Shown: positions 31,065-43,796, counted from the first letter of the stretch. The stretch: 64,000 nt of DNA from Streptomyces sp. HUAS 15-9 (GCF_025642155.1 NZ_CP106798.1:1612001-1676000), one strand, 5' to 3'. Made by a program: numbers and translations. The notes: generated from the letters alone by a model not told the origin.

Positions 31065-32294
31065 GTGAGCAGCGACCCGTGGGGCCGCGTCGACGAGACG
31101 GGGACCGTGTACGTGCGTACGGCCGACGGCGAGCAGGTCGTCGGCTCCTGGCAGGCCGGCTCCCCCGAGGAGGCGCTGGCCTACTTCGAGCGCAAGTACG
31201 AGGGCCTGGTTGTCGAGATCGGCCTCCTCGAAAAGCGAGTGCAGACCACCGACCTGTCGGCGAAGGACGCCCAGACCGCCGTCGACCATCTGCGGGAGCA
31301 GGTCGAGGCGCACCACGCGGTGGGCGACCTGGACGCGCTGCGGGCCCGGCTGGACAAGCTGGTGGCGACCGTCGAGGCGCGCCGCGAGGAGCGCAAGCAG
31401 CAGCGGGCCAAGCAGTCCGACGAGGCGCGGCACGCCAAGGAGGACCTGGTCACCGAGGCCGAGCAGCTGGCGCAGTCCGACCAGTGGCGGGCGGCCGGCG
31501 AACGGCTGCGCGCGCTGGTGGACACCTGGAAGGGGCTGCCGCGGCTGGACCGCAAGTCCGACGACGAGCTGTGGCACCGCTTCTCGCACGCCCGCTCGGC
31601 GTTCTCCAAGCGCCGCAAGGCCCACTTCGCGCAGCTCGACGCGCAGCGCGAGGACGCCCGCAAGGCCAAGGAGAGGCTGGTCGCCGAGGCCGAGGCGCTG
31701 TCCGACTCCACGGACTGGGGTCCGACGGCCGCCCGCTACCGCGAGCTGATGTCGGAATGGAAGGCCGCGGGCCGCGCCCAGCGCGAGCACGAGGACGATC
31801 TGTGGAACCGCTTCCGCGGCGCCCAGGACGTCTTCTTCGCCGCCCGCAGCTCGGTCTTCGCCGAGCGGGACGCGGAGCAGTCGGAGAACCTGAAGCTGAA
31901 GGAGGAGCTGGCCGAGGAGGCCGAGAAGCTCCTTCCGATCACGGACCTGAAGGCCGCGCGGGCCGCCTTCCGCTCGATCAACGAGCGGTGGGAGGCCATC
32001 GGTCATGTGCCGCGGGACGCGCGCCCGAAGATCGAGGGCCGGATGCACACGGTCGACCGGGCCATCCAGGAGGCCGAGGAGGCCGAGTGGCGCCGGACCA
32101 ACCCGGAGGCACGCGCGCGTGCCGAGGGTCTGACCGGTCAGCTGCAGGCCGCCGTGGACAAGCTGAGGGGCCAGATCGAGCAGGCGCGCGCCCAGGGCAA
32201 CACGTCCAAGGCCGACAAGCTCGAGAAGGAGCTGGAGGGCCGCCAGGCGCTCCTGGACCAGGCTCTGAAGGGTCTGCAGGAGTTCGGCGGCTGA
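31065..32294 (+). CDS. DUF349 coiled-coil protein
   Basis: 409 aa. After a short beta N-terminus (GTVYVRTADGEQVVGSW), the protein is charged helix throughout, with three DUF349-like repeats marked by WRAAGERLRALVDTWKGL, WGPTAARYRELMSEWKAAG and LKAARAAFRSINERWEAIG. GTG at 31065 is preceded by GGAGGAGG. Function unknown; the family has been linked to nucleic-acid or ribosome association. It precedes relA in streptomycetes, but here an IS fragment lies between them. Confidence 0.92.
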   Translation: MSSDPWGRVDETGTVYVRTADGEQVVGSWQAGSPEEALAYFERKYEGLVVEIGLLEKRVQTTDLSAKDAQTAVDHLREQVEAHHAVGDLDALRARLDKLVATVEARREERKQQRAKQSDEARHAKEDLVTEAEQLAQSDQWRAAGERLRALVDTWKGLPRLDRKSDDELWHRFSHARSAFSKRRKAHFAQLDAQREDARKAKERLVAEAEALSDSTDWGPTAARYRELMSEWKAAGRAQREHEDDLWNRFRGAQDVFFAARSSVFAERDAEQSENLKLKEELAEEAEKLLPITDLKAARAAFRSINERWEAIGHVPRDARPKIEGRMHTVDRAIQEAEEAEWRRTNPEARARAEGLTGQLQAAVDKLRGQIEQARAQGNTSKADKLEKELEGRQALLDQALKGLQEFGG

Positions 32295-32344
32295 TGGGCC
32301 GCTGACAACGCCTTACGCACGCGAGAGGGCCCCGTACGCGAGGC

Positions 32345-32370
32345 GGATTCAAGGGGTCGTCGCAACACCG
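32345..32370. repeat. Probable right terminal repeat of the IS30 remnant
   Basis: attcaaggggtcgtcgcaac followed by accg, located 12 nt beyond the transposase stop. It resembles IS30-family ends in actinobacteria (GGTCGT-GCAACAC). No matching inverted copy is seen on the relA side, so only one end survives. Confidence 0.5.
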
Positions 32371-32381
32371 CGGTGAGTTGA

Positions 32382-32891
32382 TCAAGCCGCGAGCAGTTTA
32401 GCCAGGCGCTCGGCTGGGGTTTCCCAGCCGAGCGTTTTGCGTGGGCGGCTGTTGAGTTCGGCGGCCACGGCGTCCAGATGCCGGCGGGTGTGGACGGCGA
32501 GGTCGGTGCCCTTGGGGAAGTACTGCCGCAGCAGGCCGTTGGTGTTCTCGTTCGAGCCGCGCTGCCAGGGACTGCCGGGGTCGCAGAAGTAGACCGGGAT
32601 GTCGGTGGCGATGCTGAAGGCGTGGTGGCCGGCCATCTCGGCGCCCTGGTCCCAGGTCAGGGACCGTTTCAGGTGGGGCGGGAGGGTCTGGACCGCGTTG
32701 GCGAGTGCCTGGCGCACGGCCGCGGCGGTGTGGTCGGTGGGCAGGTGGACGAGCAGCAGGTAGCGGGTGCTGCGTTCGACCAGGGTGGCGATGGCGGAGC
32801 CGTTGTTCTTGCCGACGATCAGGTCGCCTTCCCCGTGGCCGGGGACGGCGCGGTCGGCTGCTTCGGCGGGCCGTTCACTGATCATGACCAT
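32382..32891 (-). pseudogene. IS30-family transposase, 5'-truncated remnant
   Basis: 169 aa from the first in-frame ATG, about half of a full IS30 transposase. The DDE core is complete: first Asp in [10 protein letters not shown], second in LTWDQGAEM, Glu in [10 protein letters not shown], followed by [12 protein letters not shown]. The N-terminal helix-turn-helix is missing. Codons upstream of the ATG still read like transposase (KRQPRYSHP) and continue to the relA stop, so the break lies at or within the last relA codons. The element cannot move on its own. Confidence 0.88.
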
Positions 32892-32931
32892 GGGGTGGGA
32901 GTAGCGCGGCTGACGCTTGGCGGTGCGGCGG

Positions 32932-35460
<2,529 letters not shown>

Positions 35461-35795
35461 GAGGACTCCTCGTGCGCGATCCGGGTCCCCCGGTCAGGCT
35501 CCGGAGAACCCATGGTAGCGATCCTGAGCTCCGGCATCGCGTTCAGGCCGATGTGAGGACCGACTACCAGAGAAACACGAGAGGCTGCCGCCGGATTCCA
35601 CAGGGACGGCGTGCGGGTGGTCGGCGGGTGTCCTGGGGGTGCGTGCGGGGGGCCGGGTATGCGGGGTGCGGGAGCAGTGTGGCGGTCGGTGGCTGTCGTG
35701 CGGGGTGGCAAAGCCTCACGGTCGCCGCTCCCGGCAGTTGAACGCGAACGGCCGCCCCGGGTGGTGGGGCGGCCGTTCGGTCGGTTCTGTGGTGC
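35461..35795. other. 335-nt gap upstream of relA with a G-run cluster
   Basis: No gene. It holds the relA promoter region, the apt terminator (35745-35779), and on the plus strand six runs of 3-6 G with loops of 2-7 nt at 35626-35672, a pattern able to form a G-quadruplex. No clear -35/-10 for relA was picked. Confidence 0.6.
35745..35779 (-). terminator. Terminator after apt
   Basis: cgaacggccgcccc and its exact complement, 14 bp, around a 7-nt loop, 16 nt past the apt stop. GC-rich, no U-run. Confidence 0.75.
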
Positions 35796-36335
35796 TCAGA
35801 GCTGGAGGAGAGCCTCCAGGGGCGCTCCGTTCAGGGGCGCTTCCAGGCGGGAGCGGCCGTCGAGGAAGCCGAGTTCCATCAGGACCGCGACGGCCGCAAC
35901 CTCGGCACCCGCCCGGTGGATGAGCTGGATCGCGGCCTCGGCCGTGCCGCCGGTGGCCAGCACGTCGTCGACGATCAGGATGCGGTCGCCGGACGTGAGG
36001 TCCTCCGCGTGCACCTCGATCTCCGCCGAACCGTACTCCAGGTCGTACGCCTGGCGCAGGGTCGCCCCGGGGAGCTTGCCCGCCTTGCGCACCGGGATGA
36101 ACCCGAGGCCCGCACGGACGGCTACGGGGGCGCCGAGGATGAAGCCACGGGCCTCCAGGCCCACGACCTTGGTGGCACCGGTGTTCCCGGCGATCTCCGC
36201 CAGCGCGTCGGTGAGCGCGGTGAACGCCGCCGGGTCCGCCAGGAGCGGGGTGATGTCCTTGAACATCACACCCGGCTCCGGGTGGTCGGCCACATCGCGG
36301 ATACGGCTGAGCAGCAGTTCCTCGATGCCCGTCAT
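35796..36335 (-). CDS. apt: Adenine phosphoribosyltransferase
   Basis: 179 aa. Salvages adenine to AMP with PRPP. FKDITPLLADPAAF near residue 25, GLEARGFILGAPVA, flexible loop VRKAGKLPG, PRPP motif RILIVDDVLATGGT near residue 118. ATG 36335 overlaps the secF stop (ATGA). Order secD-secF-apt-relA is conserved in actinobacteria. Confidence 0.97.
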   Translation of the reverse strand: MTGIEELLLSRIRDVADHPEPGVMFKDITPLLADPAAFTALTDALAEIAGNTGATKVVGLEARGFILGAPVAVRAGLGFIPVRKAGKLPGATLRQAYDLEYGSAEIEVHAEDLTSGDRILIVDDVLATGGTAEAAIQLIHRAGAEVAAVAVLMELGFLDGRSRLEAPLNGAPLEALLQL

Positions 36336-37441
36336 CGGCGCTTCCCCGAGGGTCGGCCACGGCCCCGGTTGCGGGACGCGGACTGGGCGCGGGGGCCGAC
36401 CACGGCGGCAGCGGTGTCCTCCGGCTCACCCGCGGCCACGGACCGGTTCTCCGCCAGTTCCTCCTCCGCAGCGGCCTGGGCCCGCTTGGCCAGGACGCGC
36501 TTGCGGAGGGCCTTCATCTGCGGCTCGCGCTCCTTGAGGTCGGCGACCAGCGGCGTGGCGATGAAGATCGAGGAGTACGCACCGGCCGCGAGGCCGACGA
36601 ACAGCGACAGCGAGATGTCGTTGAGCGTGCCGGCGCCGAGGAAGCCGCCACCGATGAACAGCAGGCCCGCCACCGGCAGCAGCGCGACCACCGTGGTGTT
36701 GATTGAACGGACCAGGGTGCCGTTGATCGACTGGTTGGCGATGTCGCTGTAGGTGAAGCGGGTCTGCTTCGTGATGTCCTTCGTCTGCTCCTTGAGGCTG
36801 TCGAAGACGACGACCGTGTCGTAGAGCGAGTAACCGAGGATCGTCAGCAGACCGATCACCGTACCGGGAGTGACCTCGAAGCCGACCAGGGCGTAGATAC
36901 CGGTCGTGATCGTGATGTCGTGGATCAGCGCGACGAGTGCCGCGATGGCCATGCGCCACTCGAAGGCGATCGCCAGATAGATCACGACGAGGACCATGAA
37001 GATCGCCAGGCCCTGCCAGGCCTTGGAGGCGATCTGCTCACCCCAGCTGGGGCCGACCAGGTCGGCCGCGAGCTTCTCCGGGTTGAGGTTCAGGTCCTTG
37101 GCCAGCGTCTGCTTGATCTGGTCGGACTTGCCGGTGTCGATGCCGGCGATCTGGATGCGCATGCTGCCGTTGCCGAGCTTCTGCACGATCGCGTCATGGC
37201 CGGAGGCGTCCTTCGCGTACTCCTCCGCCTGCGACACCGAGGCGGTCATGCCCTTGGGCGTCGTGAAGACCGCTCCGCCCTGGAACTCGATGCCCATGTT
37301 CAGGCCGCGCACCGCCAGGCCGACGATGGCCGTGATGGTGATCAGGATGGAGATGCCGTACCAGAGCTTGCGGTGGCCGATGAAGTCGTAGCTGACCTCA
37401 CCACGGTGCAGTCGGGCGCCGAGGTTGCCGAGTTTCGACAT
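36332..37441 (-). CDS. secF: Protein translocase subunit SecF
   Basis: 369 aa. With SecD uses the proton-motive force to pull proteins out of SecYEG. First helix YGISILITITAIVGLAV, conserved GLNMGIEFQGGAVF, then five C-terminal helices with VVIYLAIAFEWRMAIAALVA and GYSLYDTVVVFDSLKE. A charged tail rich in Ala, Arg and Gly extends beyond the usual end. ATG 37441, 1 nt after the secD stop. Confidence 0.97.
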   Translation of the reverse strand: MSKLGNLGARLHRGEVSYDFIGHRKLWYGISILITITAIVGLAVRGLNMGIEFQGGAVFTTPKGMTASVSQAEEYAKDASGHDAIVQKLGNGSMRIQIAGIDTGKSDQIKQTLAKDLNLNPEKLAADLVGPSWGEQIASKAWQGLAIFMVLVVIYLAIAFEWRMAIAALVALIHDITITTGIYALVGFEVTPGTVIGLLTILGYSLYDTVVVFDSLKEQTKDITKQTRFTYSDIANQSINGTLVRSINTTVVALLPVAGLLFIGGGFLGAGTLNDISLSLFVGLAAGAYSSIFIATPLVADLKEREPQMKALRKRVLAKRAQAAAEEELAENRSVAAGEPEDTAAAVVGPRAQSASRNRGRGRPSGKRR

Positions 37442-37442
37442 C

Positions 37443-39212
37443 TCACGCTTCCTTCGGGTCGACAGGGCCGGCGGCGGGACCGGCGGGACGGCGGGTGCGG
37501 CGCAGCGGGGCCTTGGCACCCAGGCTCTTCGGGTCGAGGCCGGACCACTTGTGGCCGTTCGCGAAGAACTTGCGGCGGGCGAGGAGCGTCATCAGCGGCT
37601 TGGTGAAGAAGAAGACGACGACCACGTCGAGCACGGTGGTCAGACCCAGCGTGAACGCGAAGCCCTGGACCTTGCCGACGGTGACGATGAACAGCACCGC
37701 GGCGGCGAGGAACGACACGAAGTCGGAGACCAGGATGGTGCGCCGGGCACGCGGCCAGGCCCGCTCGACGGCGGGTCGCAGCGAGCGGCCCTCGCGGATC
37801 TCGTCCCGGATGCGTTCGAAGTACACGATGAACGAGTCCGCGGTGATACCGATGGCGACGATCGCACCGCAGACCGCAGGCAGGTTCAGGGCGAAGTTGA
37901 TGGCCGGGCCGAGCAGCGCCATGATCACGTAGGTGAGAACGGCGGAGACCGTCAGCGAGGCCATCGCGACGAGCGACAGGCCGCGGTAGTAGACCACCAG
38001 GTAGATCACGACCAGCCCGAGGCCGATCGCACCGGCGAGCAGACCGGCGTGCAGCTGATCGCCGCCGAGCGCGGCGGTCACGGTGGTGACGGACTGTTCC
38101 TTGAAGGACAGCGGAAGGGCACCGTACGACAGCATGTTGGCGAGGCTCTGCGCCTCTTCCTGAGTGAACGAGCCGGAGATCTGCGCGTTGCCGCCGGTGA
38201 TGGCGGTCTGGACGAACGGGTGGGACACGACCTCGTCGTCCAGAACGATCGCGAACTCGTTCTGCGGGGTGGTCTTCTGCACCAGGCCGGCGGTGACGTC
38301 GCCGAACTTCTTCGCACCGCTGGAGTTGAAGGTCATCTCGACCTGCCAGCCCGCGGCGCCCTGGGTGTCGAAGGTGGCCTGGGCCTTCTTGACCTCAGTG
38401 CCGTCCACGTCCACCGGGCCCAGAAGGAACTTGCTCCACTGCTTGCCGTCCTGGCCACAGGCGACGGTGGTGTCTTCCTTCTTGGCCGCCTTGCCGGCGG
38501 TGGCGCGCTGCTTGGGGTCGGCGCAGTTGAGCGTGGCGTACTGCTTCGCGGCTTCGGTGGCCGAGGAGTCGGCGCCGCCGGACGCGGACGGAGAGGGGCT
38601 GGCGGTGGCCGTCGGGCTGCCGCTCGCGGACGGCGTGGCGTCCGCCTTCAGAGCGTCGGTGACGGCGCGGCCCTGCGAGGTGGCACTGGCCGAGGGGCTG
38701 GAGGAACTCCCGGACGCCTTGTCGCCGGCCTTGTCCGTGCTCGACGCGCTCGGAGAGGCGGAGGAGCTGGGGCTGGTGCTCGGGGTGGGCGTCGCCGCGG
38801 GGACCGATGCCTCGCGCTGGAGGACGGGTCGGAAGTAGAGCTTGGCCGTGGTGCCGACCTGCTGGCGAGCTTCCTCCGAGTTGGTCCCCTTGGGGATGTT
38901 GACGATGATGTTCTTGTCGCCCTGGGTCTGTACCTCGGCCTCCGACACACCAAGACCATTGACACGGCGGTTCATGATGTCGACCGCGGTGTCCATGTTC
39001 GTCTTGTTGATCGCGTTGGGCTGACCCGGCTCATTGACGGCTTCCAGCGTGATGCTCGTGCCGCCGGCAAGGTCGATGCCGAGACGCGGGGTGGTGTGCC
39101 CGGAGGCGAACATGCCTCCGGTGAGCGCCACGATGGCGATCAGGATGAGGGCCAGCGAGCGCCCCGGCTTGCTCTGGGCACTCGCGCTCCGGCCCCTCTT
39201 AGGTGCTGCCAC
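37443..39212 (-). CDS. secD: Protein translocase subunit SecD with low-complexity insertion
   Basis: 589 aa. First helix LALILIAIVALTGGMFASG, then GIDLAGGTSITLEA and the P1 domain, ending in SecD helices with GLGLVVIYLVVYYRGLSLVA and ADSFIVYFERIRDE. Between about residues 150 and 235 lies an extracellular insertion of Ser, Ala, Thr, Pro and Gly (many PSAS repeats) not found in E. coli SecD. GTG start at 39212. It precedes secF by 1 nt and follows yajC by 141 nt. Confidence 0.97.
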   Translation of the reverse strand: MAAPKRGRSASAQSKPGRSLALILIAIVALTGGMFASGHTTPRLGIDLAGGTSITLEAVNEPGQPNAINKTNMDTAVDIMNRRVNGLGVSEAEVQTQGDKNIIVNIPKGTNSEEARQQVGTTAKLYFRPVLQREASVPAATPTPSTSPSSSASPSASSTDKAGDKASGSSSSPSASATSQGRAVTDALKADATPSASGSPTATASPSPSASGGADSSATEAAKQYATLNCADPKQRATAGKAAKKEDTTVACGQDGKQWSKFLLGPVDVDGTEVKKAQATFDTQGAAGWQVEMTFNSSGAKKFGDVTAGLVQKTTPQNEFAIVLDDEVVSHPFVQTAITGGNAQISGSFTQEEAQSLANMLSYGALPLSFKEQSVTTVTAALGGDQLHAGLLAGAIGLGLVVIYLVVYYRGLSLVAMASLTVSAVLTYVIMALLGPAINFALNLPAVCGAIVAIGITADSFIVYFERIRDEIREGRSLRPAVERAWPRARRTILVSDFVSFLAAAVLFIVTVGKVQGFAFTLGLTTVLDVVVVFFFTKPLMTLLARRKFFANGHKWSGLDPKSLGAKAPLRRTRRPAGPAAGPVDPKEA

Positions 39213-39353
39213 CTTCTCGTACTCCCTCTCGGGCCGTTCTCGCGCCGGTCGGCGCGGTCGGCCATGACATGGTGTCGGGATCCCCTCCGGGAAACAGACG
39301 CGCCCGGGGCGTGCTGAGCGCGAACGGATCGCGCCGCACTCCCCGGGACGTGA

Positions 39354-39851
39354 CTACTTCGCGTCGGAGTCGCCGTCGGTCTTCTTCGGCTCGTCGTCGG
39401 CCTTCGCCTCGACGGGCTCGGCCTCGTCGGCCTGCTCGTCGGCCTCGTCCTTCTTACCGAGGTCGACGGCCCTGTCGTCGGAGGCGGCGGCAGCGTCGGC
39501 GGCGGACTCGTCGGTCTCGGTGAGGGAGGAGGCGTCGTCCGGGACGACGTCGGACTTCAGGTCGTGCTCGATGCCGTGCACGATGCGGTTGTACTCGTCG
39601 TCGGTCAGTACGGCGCCGATCGCGTTCTTCGCGAAGAGGAGCTCGACACCCGGGCCGGCGTCGACGAGGACCGTGTCCTCGTTGACCTCCTTGACCGTCG
39701 CGTACATGCCCCCGATCGTGCGGACGCCGGAGCCGGGCTGCATCTGATTTCGCATGTCAGCGGCCTGCTGCTGCTTCTTCTTGGCCGAGCGCGTCATCAG
39801 GAACATGGCCGCGATGAGCACGATGAACGGGAGAAGGGTCAAGGATTTCAC
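39354..39851 (-). CDS. yajC: Preprotein translocase accessory subunit YajC
   Basis: 165 aa from GTG 39851 (VKSLTLLPF), with AAGGA 9 nt upstream. One N-terminal helix (LTLLPFIVLIAAMFLM), basic KKKQQQAADMRNQMQPG, then the SH3-like VRTIGGMYATVKEV core. The last 70 residues are an acidic Asp/Ala/Glu tail. Most YajC proteins are near 110 aa; the tail is extra. Confidence 0.94.
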   Translation of the reverse strand: MKSLTLLPFIVLIAAMFLMTRSAKKKQQQAADMRNQMQPGSGVRTIGGMYATVKEVNEDTVLVDAGPGVELLFAKNAIGAVLTDDEYNRIVHGIEHDLKSDVVPDDASSLTETDESAADAAAASDDRAVDLGKKDEADEQADEAEPVEAKADDEPKKTDGDSDAK

Positions 39852-40018
39852 GGGACGGGATTTCCTTCGCACGACCGCGGCGGGGAGCGGTCTGGTGGAT
39901 GGGGGTGTGGTCGGCGCCGCCCGCATGGGTGGCATCGGCGGAGTCTAAGCGAGTCCGCATGCATGGAACAACGCTCAGCATGGCACCTGGGTTCCTGCCC
40001 CGGCCAATGCGCTCGCCA

Positions 40019-41089
40019 TCACACCCCGAAGAGGTCCTGTTGTCCGGTTCCCGAGGCCGTCGAGCCAGGTGGGGTGAGGCCGAGATGCGCCCATGCCGCG
40101 GGCGTGGCGACGCGTCCGCGCGGGGTCCGGGCGAGCAGTCCCTCCCGGACGAGAAAGGGCTCGGCGACCTCCTCGACGGTCTCGCGCTCCTCCCCCACCG
40201 CGACGGCGAGCGTCGACAGGCCGACCGGGCCGCCGCCGAACAGCTTGAGCAGGGCCTGCAGGACGGCGCGGTCCAGGCGGTCGAGGCCGCGGGCGTCGAC
40301 CTCGTAGACCTGCAGGGCGGCCGCGGCGATCTCCTTCGTGACGATCCCGTCCGCCTTGACCTGCGCATAGTCGCGGACCCGGCGCAGCAGGCGGTTGGCG
40401 ATACGGGGCGTGCCGCGCGAGCGGCCGGCGATCTCCGCGGCGCCGTCGGACTCGATCTCGACGTCGAGCAGGCCCGCCGAGCGGTGGACGACGCGCTCCA
40501 GCTCGCGCGGCTCGTAGAACTCCATGTGCGCGGTGAAGCCGAAGCGGTCGCGCAGCGGGGGCGGCAGCAGGCCCGCGCGGGTGGTGGCGCCGACCAGGGT
40601 GAACGGGGGCAGTTCGAGGGGGATGGCGGTGGCGCCGGGGCCCTTGCCGACGATGACGTCGACGCGGAAGTCCTCCATCGCCATGTAGAGCATCTCCTCG
40701 GCGGGCCGGGACATGCGATGGATCTCGTCGAGGAAGAGGACCTCGCCCTCCTGGAGGGAGGAGAGGATCGCCGCGAGGTCGCCGGCGTGCTGGATGGCGG
40801 GTCCGCTGGTGATGCGGATGGGGGCGCCCATCTCGGCCGCGATGATCATCGAAAGGGTGGTCTTGCCGAGGCCGGGGGCTCCGGAGAGCAGTACGTGGTC
40901 GGCGGTGGCGCCCCGCGCGCGTGCGGCGCGCAGGACCAGGTCGAGCTGCTCGCGGACCTTCTCCTGACCGATGAACTCGCCCAGGTCCTTGGGGCGCAGC
41001 GCGGCCTCGACGGCCTGGTCCTCACGGTCGGCGACAGGGCCCACCAGCCGCTCGGCGGCGGAGGTGTCGGTCGTGTCGTCCCAGTTCAC
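40019..41089 (-). CDS. ruvB: Holliday junction branch-migration ATPase RuvB
   Basis: 356 aa. [19 protein letters not shown], Walker [13 protein letters not shown] near residue 69, Walker [11 protein letters not shown], sensor GATTRAGLL, and the winged-helix C-domain with [20 protein letters not shown] 41089, 33 nt after ruvA. Terminal gene of ruvC-ruvA-ruvB. Confidence 0.98.
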   Translation of the reverse strand: MNWDDTTDTSAAERLVGPVADREDQAVEAALRPKDLGEFIGQEKVREQLDLVLRAARARGATADHVLLSGAPGLGKTTLSMIIAAEMGAPIRITSGPAIQHAGDLAAILSSLQEGEVLFLDEIHRMSRPAEEMLYMAMEDFRVDVIVGKGPGATAIPLELPPFTLVGATTRAGLLPPPLRDRFGFTAHMEFYEPRELERVVHRSAGLLDVEIESDGAAEIAGRSRGTPRIANRLLRRVRDYAQVKADGIVTKEIAAAALQVYEVDARGLDRLDRAVLQALLKLFGGGPVGLSTLAVAVGEERETVEEVAEPFLVREGLLARTPRGRVATPAAWAHLGLTPPGSTASGTGQQDLFGV

Positions 41090-41122
41090 TGAGGTCTCCT
41101 AGCTGAGGGTGGCGCAGTCGGG

Positions 41123-41728
41123 TCAGCGGGCGCGGTTCAGGGTCTGCAGGGCGGCCCTCAGCAGCTGTCCCACCTGGGGCGTGCCGCCGGCTGCCTCGGC
41201 CTGCGGTGCCACGGCGGACACGGCCTCGTCGGCCTCGCGGGTCGCGTAGCCGAGGCCGATGAGGGCCGCGTGCAGCTGGTCGCGCCAGCCGCTGGTGACC
41301 GGTGCGCCGATCGCGGGGGCGCCGACGGGCTCGCCCAGGCGGTCCTTCAGTTCCAGCAGCAGCTTCTGGGCGCCCTTCTTGCCGATGCCCGGTACGGCGA
41401 CGAGGGCCTTCTCGTCCCCCGTGGAGACCGCTCTGCGCAGCGCGTCCGGCGTGTGCACGGCGAGCATGGCCTGGGCCAGGCGCGGGCCCACTCCGCTGGC
41501 GGTCTGGAGCAGCTCGAAGACCTGGCGCTCGTCGTCGTCCACGAAGCCGTACAGGGTCAGCGAGTCCTCGCGCACGACCAGGGAGGTGGCGAGCTTGGCC
41601 GACTGACCCATGCGGAGCGTGGAGAGCGTGTTCGGCGTGCACTGGACGGCCATGCCGACCCCGCCCACCTCGATCACCGCCGCGTCGGGAGCGAGTGCGG
41701 CGACCGTGCCGCTGACGAAGGCGATCAT
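41123..41728 (-). CDS. ruvA: Holliday junction branch-migration subunit RuvA
   Basis: 201 aa. N-terminal OB domain [20 protein letters not shown], helix-hairpin-helix regions [13 protein letters not shown] and [18 protein letters not shown], and C-terminal domain that contacts RuvB ([15 protein letters not shown]). ATG overlaps the ruvC stop by 4 nt. Confidence 0.97.
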   Translation of the reverse strand: MIAFVSGTVAALAPDAAVIEVGGVGMAVQCTPNTLSTLRMGQSAKLATSLVVREDSLTLYGFVDDDERQVFELLQTASGVGPRLAQAMLAVHTPDALRRAVSTGDEKALVAVPGIGKKGAQKLLLELKDRLGEPVGAPAIGAPVTSGWRDQLHAALIGLGYATREADEAVSAVAPQAEAAGGTPQVGQLLRAALQTLNRAR

Positions 41729-42264
41729 GCCGTACGGCCTTTCGTTGCGTGGGCTGTGTGCAGGGCGACGGCCTGCTGGAGTCGGTTCTGGGCGGGGGCG
41801 CGCCAGATGTGGCAGATGGCGAGGGCGAGGGCGTCGGCGGCGTCGGCGGGTCTGGGTGGCGCGCTGAGCCGCAGCAGGCGGGTGACCATGGCGCCGACCT
41901 GCGCCTTGTCGGCGCGGCCGCTGCCGGTGACGGCGGCCTTGACCTCGCTGGGGGTGTGCAGGGCGACGGGGATGCCGCGGCGGGAGGCGCAGAGCAGGGC
42001 GACGGCGCTGGCCTGGGCGGTGCCCATGACCGTACGGACGTTGTGCTGGCTGAAGACGCGCTCCACGGCGACGAACTCGGGCCGGTGTTCGTCCAGCCAC
42101 TGCTCGATGCCCTGCTCGATGGCGACCAGCCGGTGTCCCGGGTCGGCATCGGCCGGGGTGCGGACGACGCCCACGCCGATCATGGTGAGCGGGCGTCCCG
42201 CCACGCCCTCGACCACCCCGACACCGCATCGGGTCAGTCCCGGGTCCACCCCCAGTACGCGCAC
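41725..42264 (-). CDS. ruvC: Crossover junction endodeoxyribonuclease RuvC
   Basis: 179 aa. Catalytic acids: Asp in [11 protein letters not shown] (residue 7 or nearby), Glu in [12 protein letters not shown], and the Asp pair in [17 protein letters not shown] at 42264 has a strong GAGGGAGGGG upstream; a longer reading from 42318 would add 18 residues not seen in the family. A hairpin at 42333-42363 separates it from yebC, so ruvC-A-B has its own promoter. Confidence 0.97.
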   Translation of the reverse strand: MRVLGVDPGLTRCGVGVVEGVAGRPLTMIGVGVVRTPADADPGHRLVAIEQGIEQWLDEHRPEFVAVERVFSQHNVRTVMGTAQASAVALLCASRRGIPVALHTPSEVKAAVTGSGRADKAQVGAMVTRLLRLSAPPRPADAADALALAICHIWRAPAQNRLQQAVALHTAHATKGRTA

Positions 42265-42332
42265 CGGCCCCTCCCTCTCGCTCTCCTGTTTGTGCAGGCT
42301 ATCGGGTGCCACCGACAACGGCCGACACGACG

Positions 42333-42363
42333 ACGGGCCGACGGGTGTGTCCCGTCGGCCCGT
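42333..42363 (-). terminator. Terminator after yebC
   Basis: acgggccgacggg-tgtgt-cccgtcggcccgt: 13-bp perfect stem, 25 nt past the yebC stop, ahead of ruvC. No U-run. Confidence 0.8.
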
Positions 42364-42388
42364 TGAGCCCGTGGAGGCGGCGAAGGCG

Positions 42389-43141
42389 TTACGCGTCGAC
42401 CTTCTCCATGATCTCGTCGCTGACGTCGAAGTTGGCGAAGACGTTCTGCACGTCGTCGCTGTCCTCGAGGGCGTCGATCAGCTTGAAGATCTTCTTGGCG
42501 CCCTCCTCGTCCAGCTCGACCTGGACGGACGGCACGAAGCTGGACTCGGCGGAGTCGTAGTCGATGCCGGCGCCCTGGAGGGCGGTACGGACCGCGACCA
42601 GGTCGGTGGCCTCACTGATGACCTCGAAGGACTCACCGAGGTCATTGACCTCCTCGGCGCCCGCGTCCAGGACGGCGCCGAGGACGTCGTCCTCGGTCAG
42701 CTCGCCCTTGGGGACGATGACGACGCCCTTGCGGCTGAACATGTACGACACCGAGCCGGGGTCGGCCATGTTCCCGCCGTTGCGGGTCATGGCGACGCGC
42801 ACGTCGGAGGCGGCGCGGTTGCGGTTGTCGGTGAGGCACTCGATGAGCACCGCGACACCGTTGGGGCCGTAGCCCTCGTACATGATCGTCTCGTAGTCGG
42901 CGCCACCGGCCTCGAGACCGCCGCCGCGCTTGATGGCGGAGTCGATGTTCTTGTTCGGGACCGACTGCTTCTTGGCCTTCTGGACTGCGTCGTAGAGGGT
43001 CGGGTTCCCCTCGAGGTCGACGCCGCCCATACGCGCCGCGACCTCGATGTTCTTGATCAGCTTCGCGAAGAGCTTGCCGCGCTTGGCGTCGATCACGGCC
43101 TTCTTGTGCTTCGTCGTGGCCCATTTAGAGTGGCCGGACAT
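42389..43141 (-). CDS. yebC: YebC/PmpR-family protein (translation/transcription factor)
   Basis: 250 aa. Signature [20 protein letters not shown], then [13 protein letters not shown] and the family loop [15 protein letters not shown]. Family members have been reported both as DNA-binding regulators and as ribosome-associated factors that relieve proline stalling; which applies here is unknown. ATG 43141, 49 nt after pdxT. Confidence 0.96.
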   Translation of the reverse strand: MSGHSKWATTKHKKAVIDAKRGKLFAKLIKNIEVAARMGGVDLEGNPTLYDAVQKAKKQSVPNKNIDSAIKRGGGLEAGGADYETIMYEGYGPNGVAVLIECLTDNRNRAASDVRVAMTRNGGNMADPGSVSYMFSRKGVVIVPKGELTEDDVLGAVLDAGAEEVNDLGESFEVISEATDLVAVRTALQGAGIDYDSAESSFVPSVQVELDEEGAKKIFKLIDALEDSDDVQNVFANFDVSDEIMEKVDA

Positions 43142-43190
43142 CTGCCTGTCTCCTTCGCGTAACCCATCTCTGCAACGAACTCCAGAGATC

Positions 43191-43796
43191 CTACAAGGAC
43201 TCCGGCGTCCGGTTGGCGCGCACCATGTCGACGAACAGGGCGTGCACGCGGTGGTCACCGGTCAGTTCCGGATGGAACGATGTGGCGAGCGCGTTGCCCT
43301 GACGGACCGCGACGATGTGGCCGCCGTGCTCGGCGAGCACCTCGGCCTCGGCACCCACGGACTCGACCCAGGGGGCGCGGATGAAGACGCCCTCTACAGG
43401 ATCGCCCTCGACGCCGCGGACGTCGACCGCCGCCTCGAAGGACTCGTTCTGCCGTCCGAAGGCGTTGCGGCGCACGATCATGTCGATGCCGCCGACGGTC
43501 TCCTGACCCGAGCGCGGGTCGAGGATCTTGTCGGCGAGCATGATCATGCCCGCGCAGGTGCCGTAGACCGGCATGCCGTCCCGCACGCGCGCGCGGAGGG
43601 GCTCCATCACTCCGAAGAGGTTGGCCAGCTTGGAGATGGTCGTGGACTCGCCGCCGGGGATGACGAGGCCGTCGACCTCGGCGAGTTCTTCGGGGCGCCG
43701 CACCGGCCTGGCCACGGCGTCAGCCGCGGCCAGGGCGATGAGGTGCTCCCGTACGTCGCCCTGGAGTGCCAGGACGCCTATGACAGGAGTGCTCAT
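43191..43796 (-). CDS. pdxT: Pyridoxal 5'-phosphate synthase glutaminase subunit
   Basis: 201 aa. Supplies ammonia to PdxS. Oxyanion region [14 protein letters not shown], nucleophile in [11 protein letters not shown], His-Glu pair in [12 protein letters not shown] 43796, 20 nt after the pdxS stop. pdxS-pdxT-yebC form a unit ending at the hairpin before ruvC. Confidence 0.97.
   Translation of the reverse strand: MSTPVIGVLALQGDVREHLIALAAADAVARPVRRPEELAEVDGLVIPGGESTTISKLANLFGVMEPLRARVRDGMPVYGTCAGMIMLADKILDPRSGQETVGGIDMIVRRNAFGRQNESFEAAVDVRGVEGDPVEGVFIRAPWVESVGAEAEVLAEHGGHIVAVRQGNALATSFHPELTGDHRVHALFVDMVRANRTPESL

Noticed and set aside
32382..32891. Functional IS30 element
   Set aside because: The DNA-binding N-terminus and one terminal repeat are missing.
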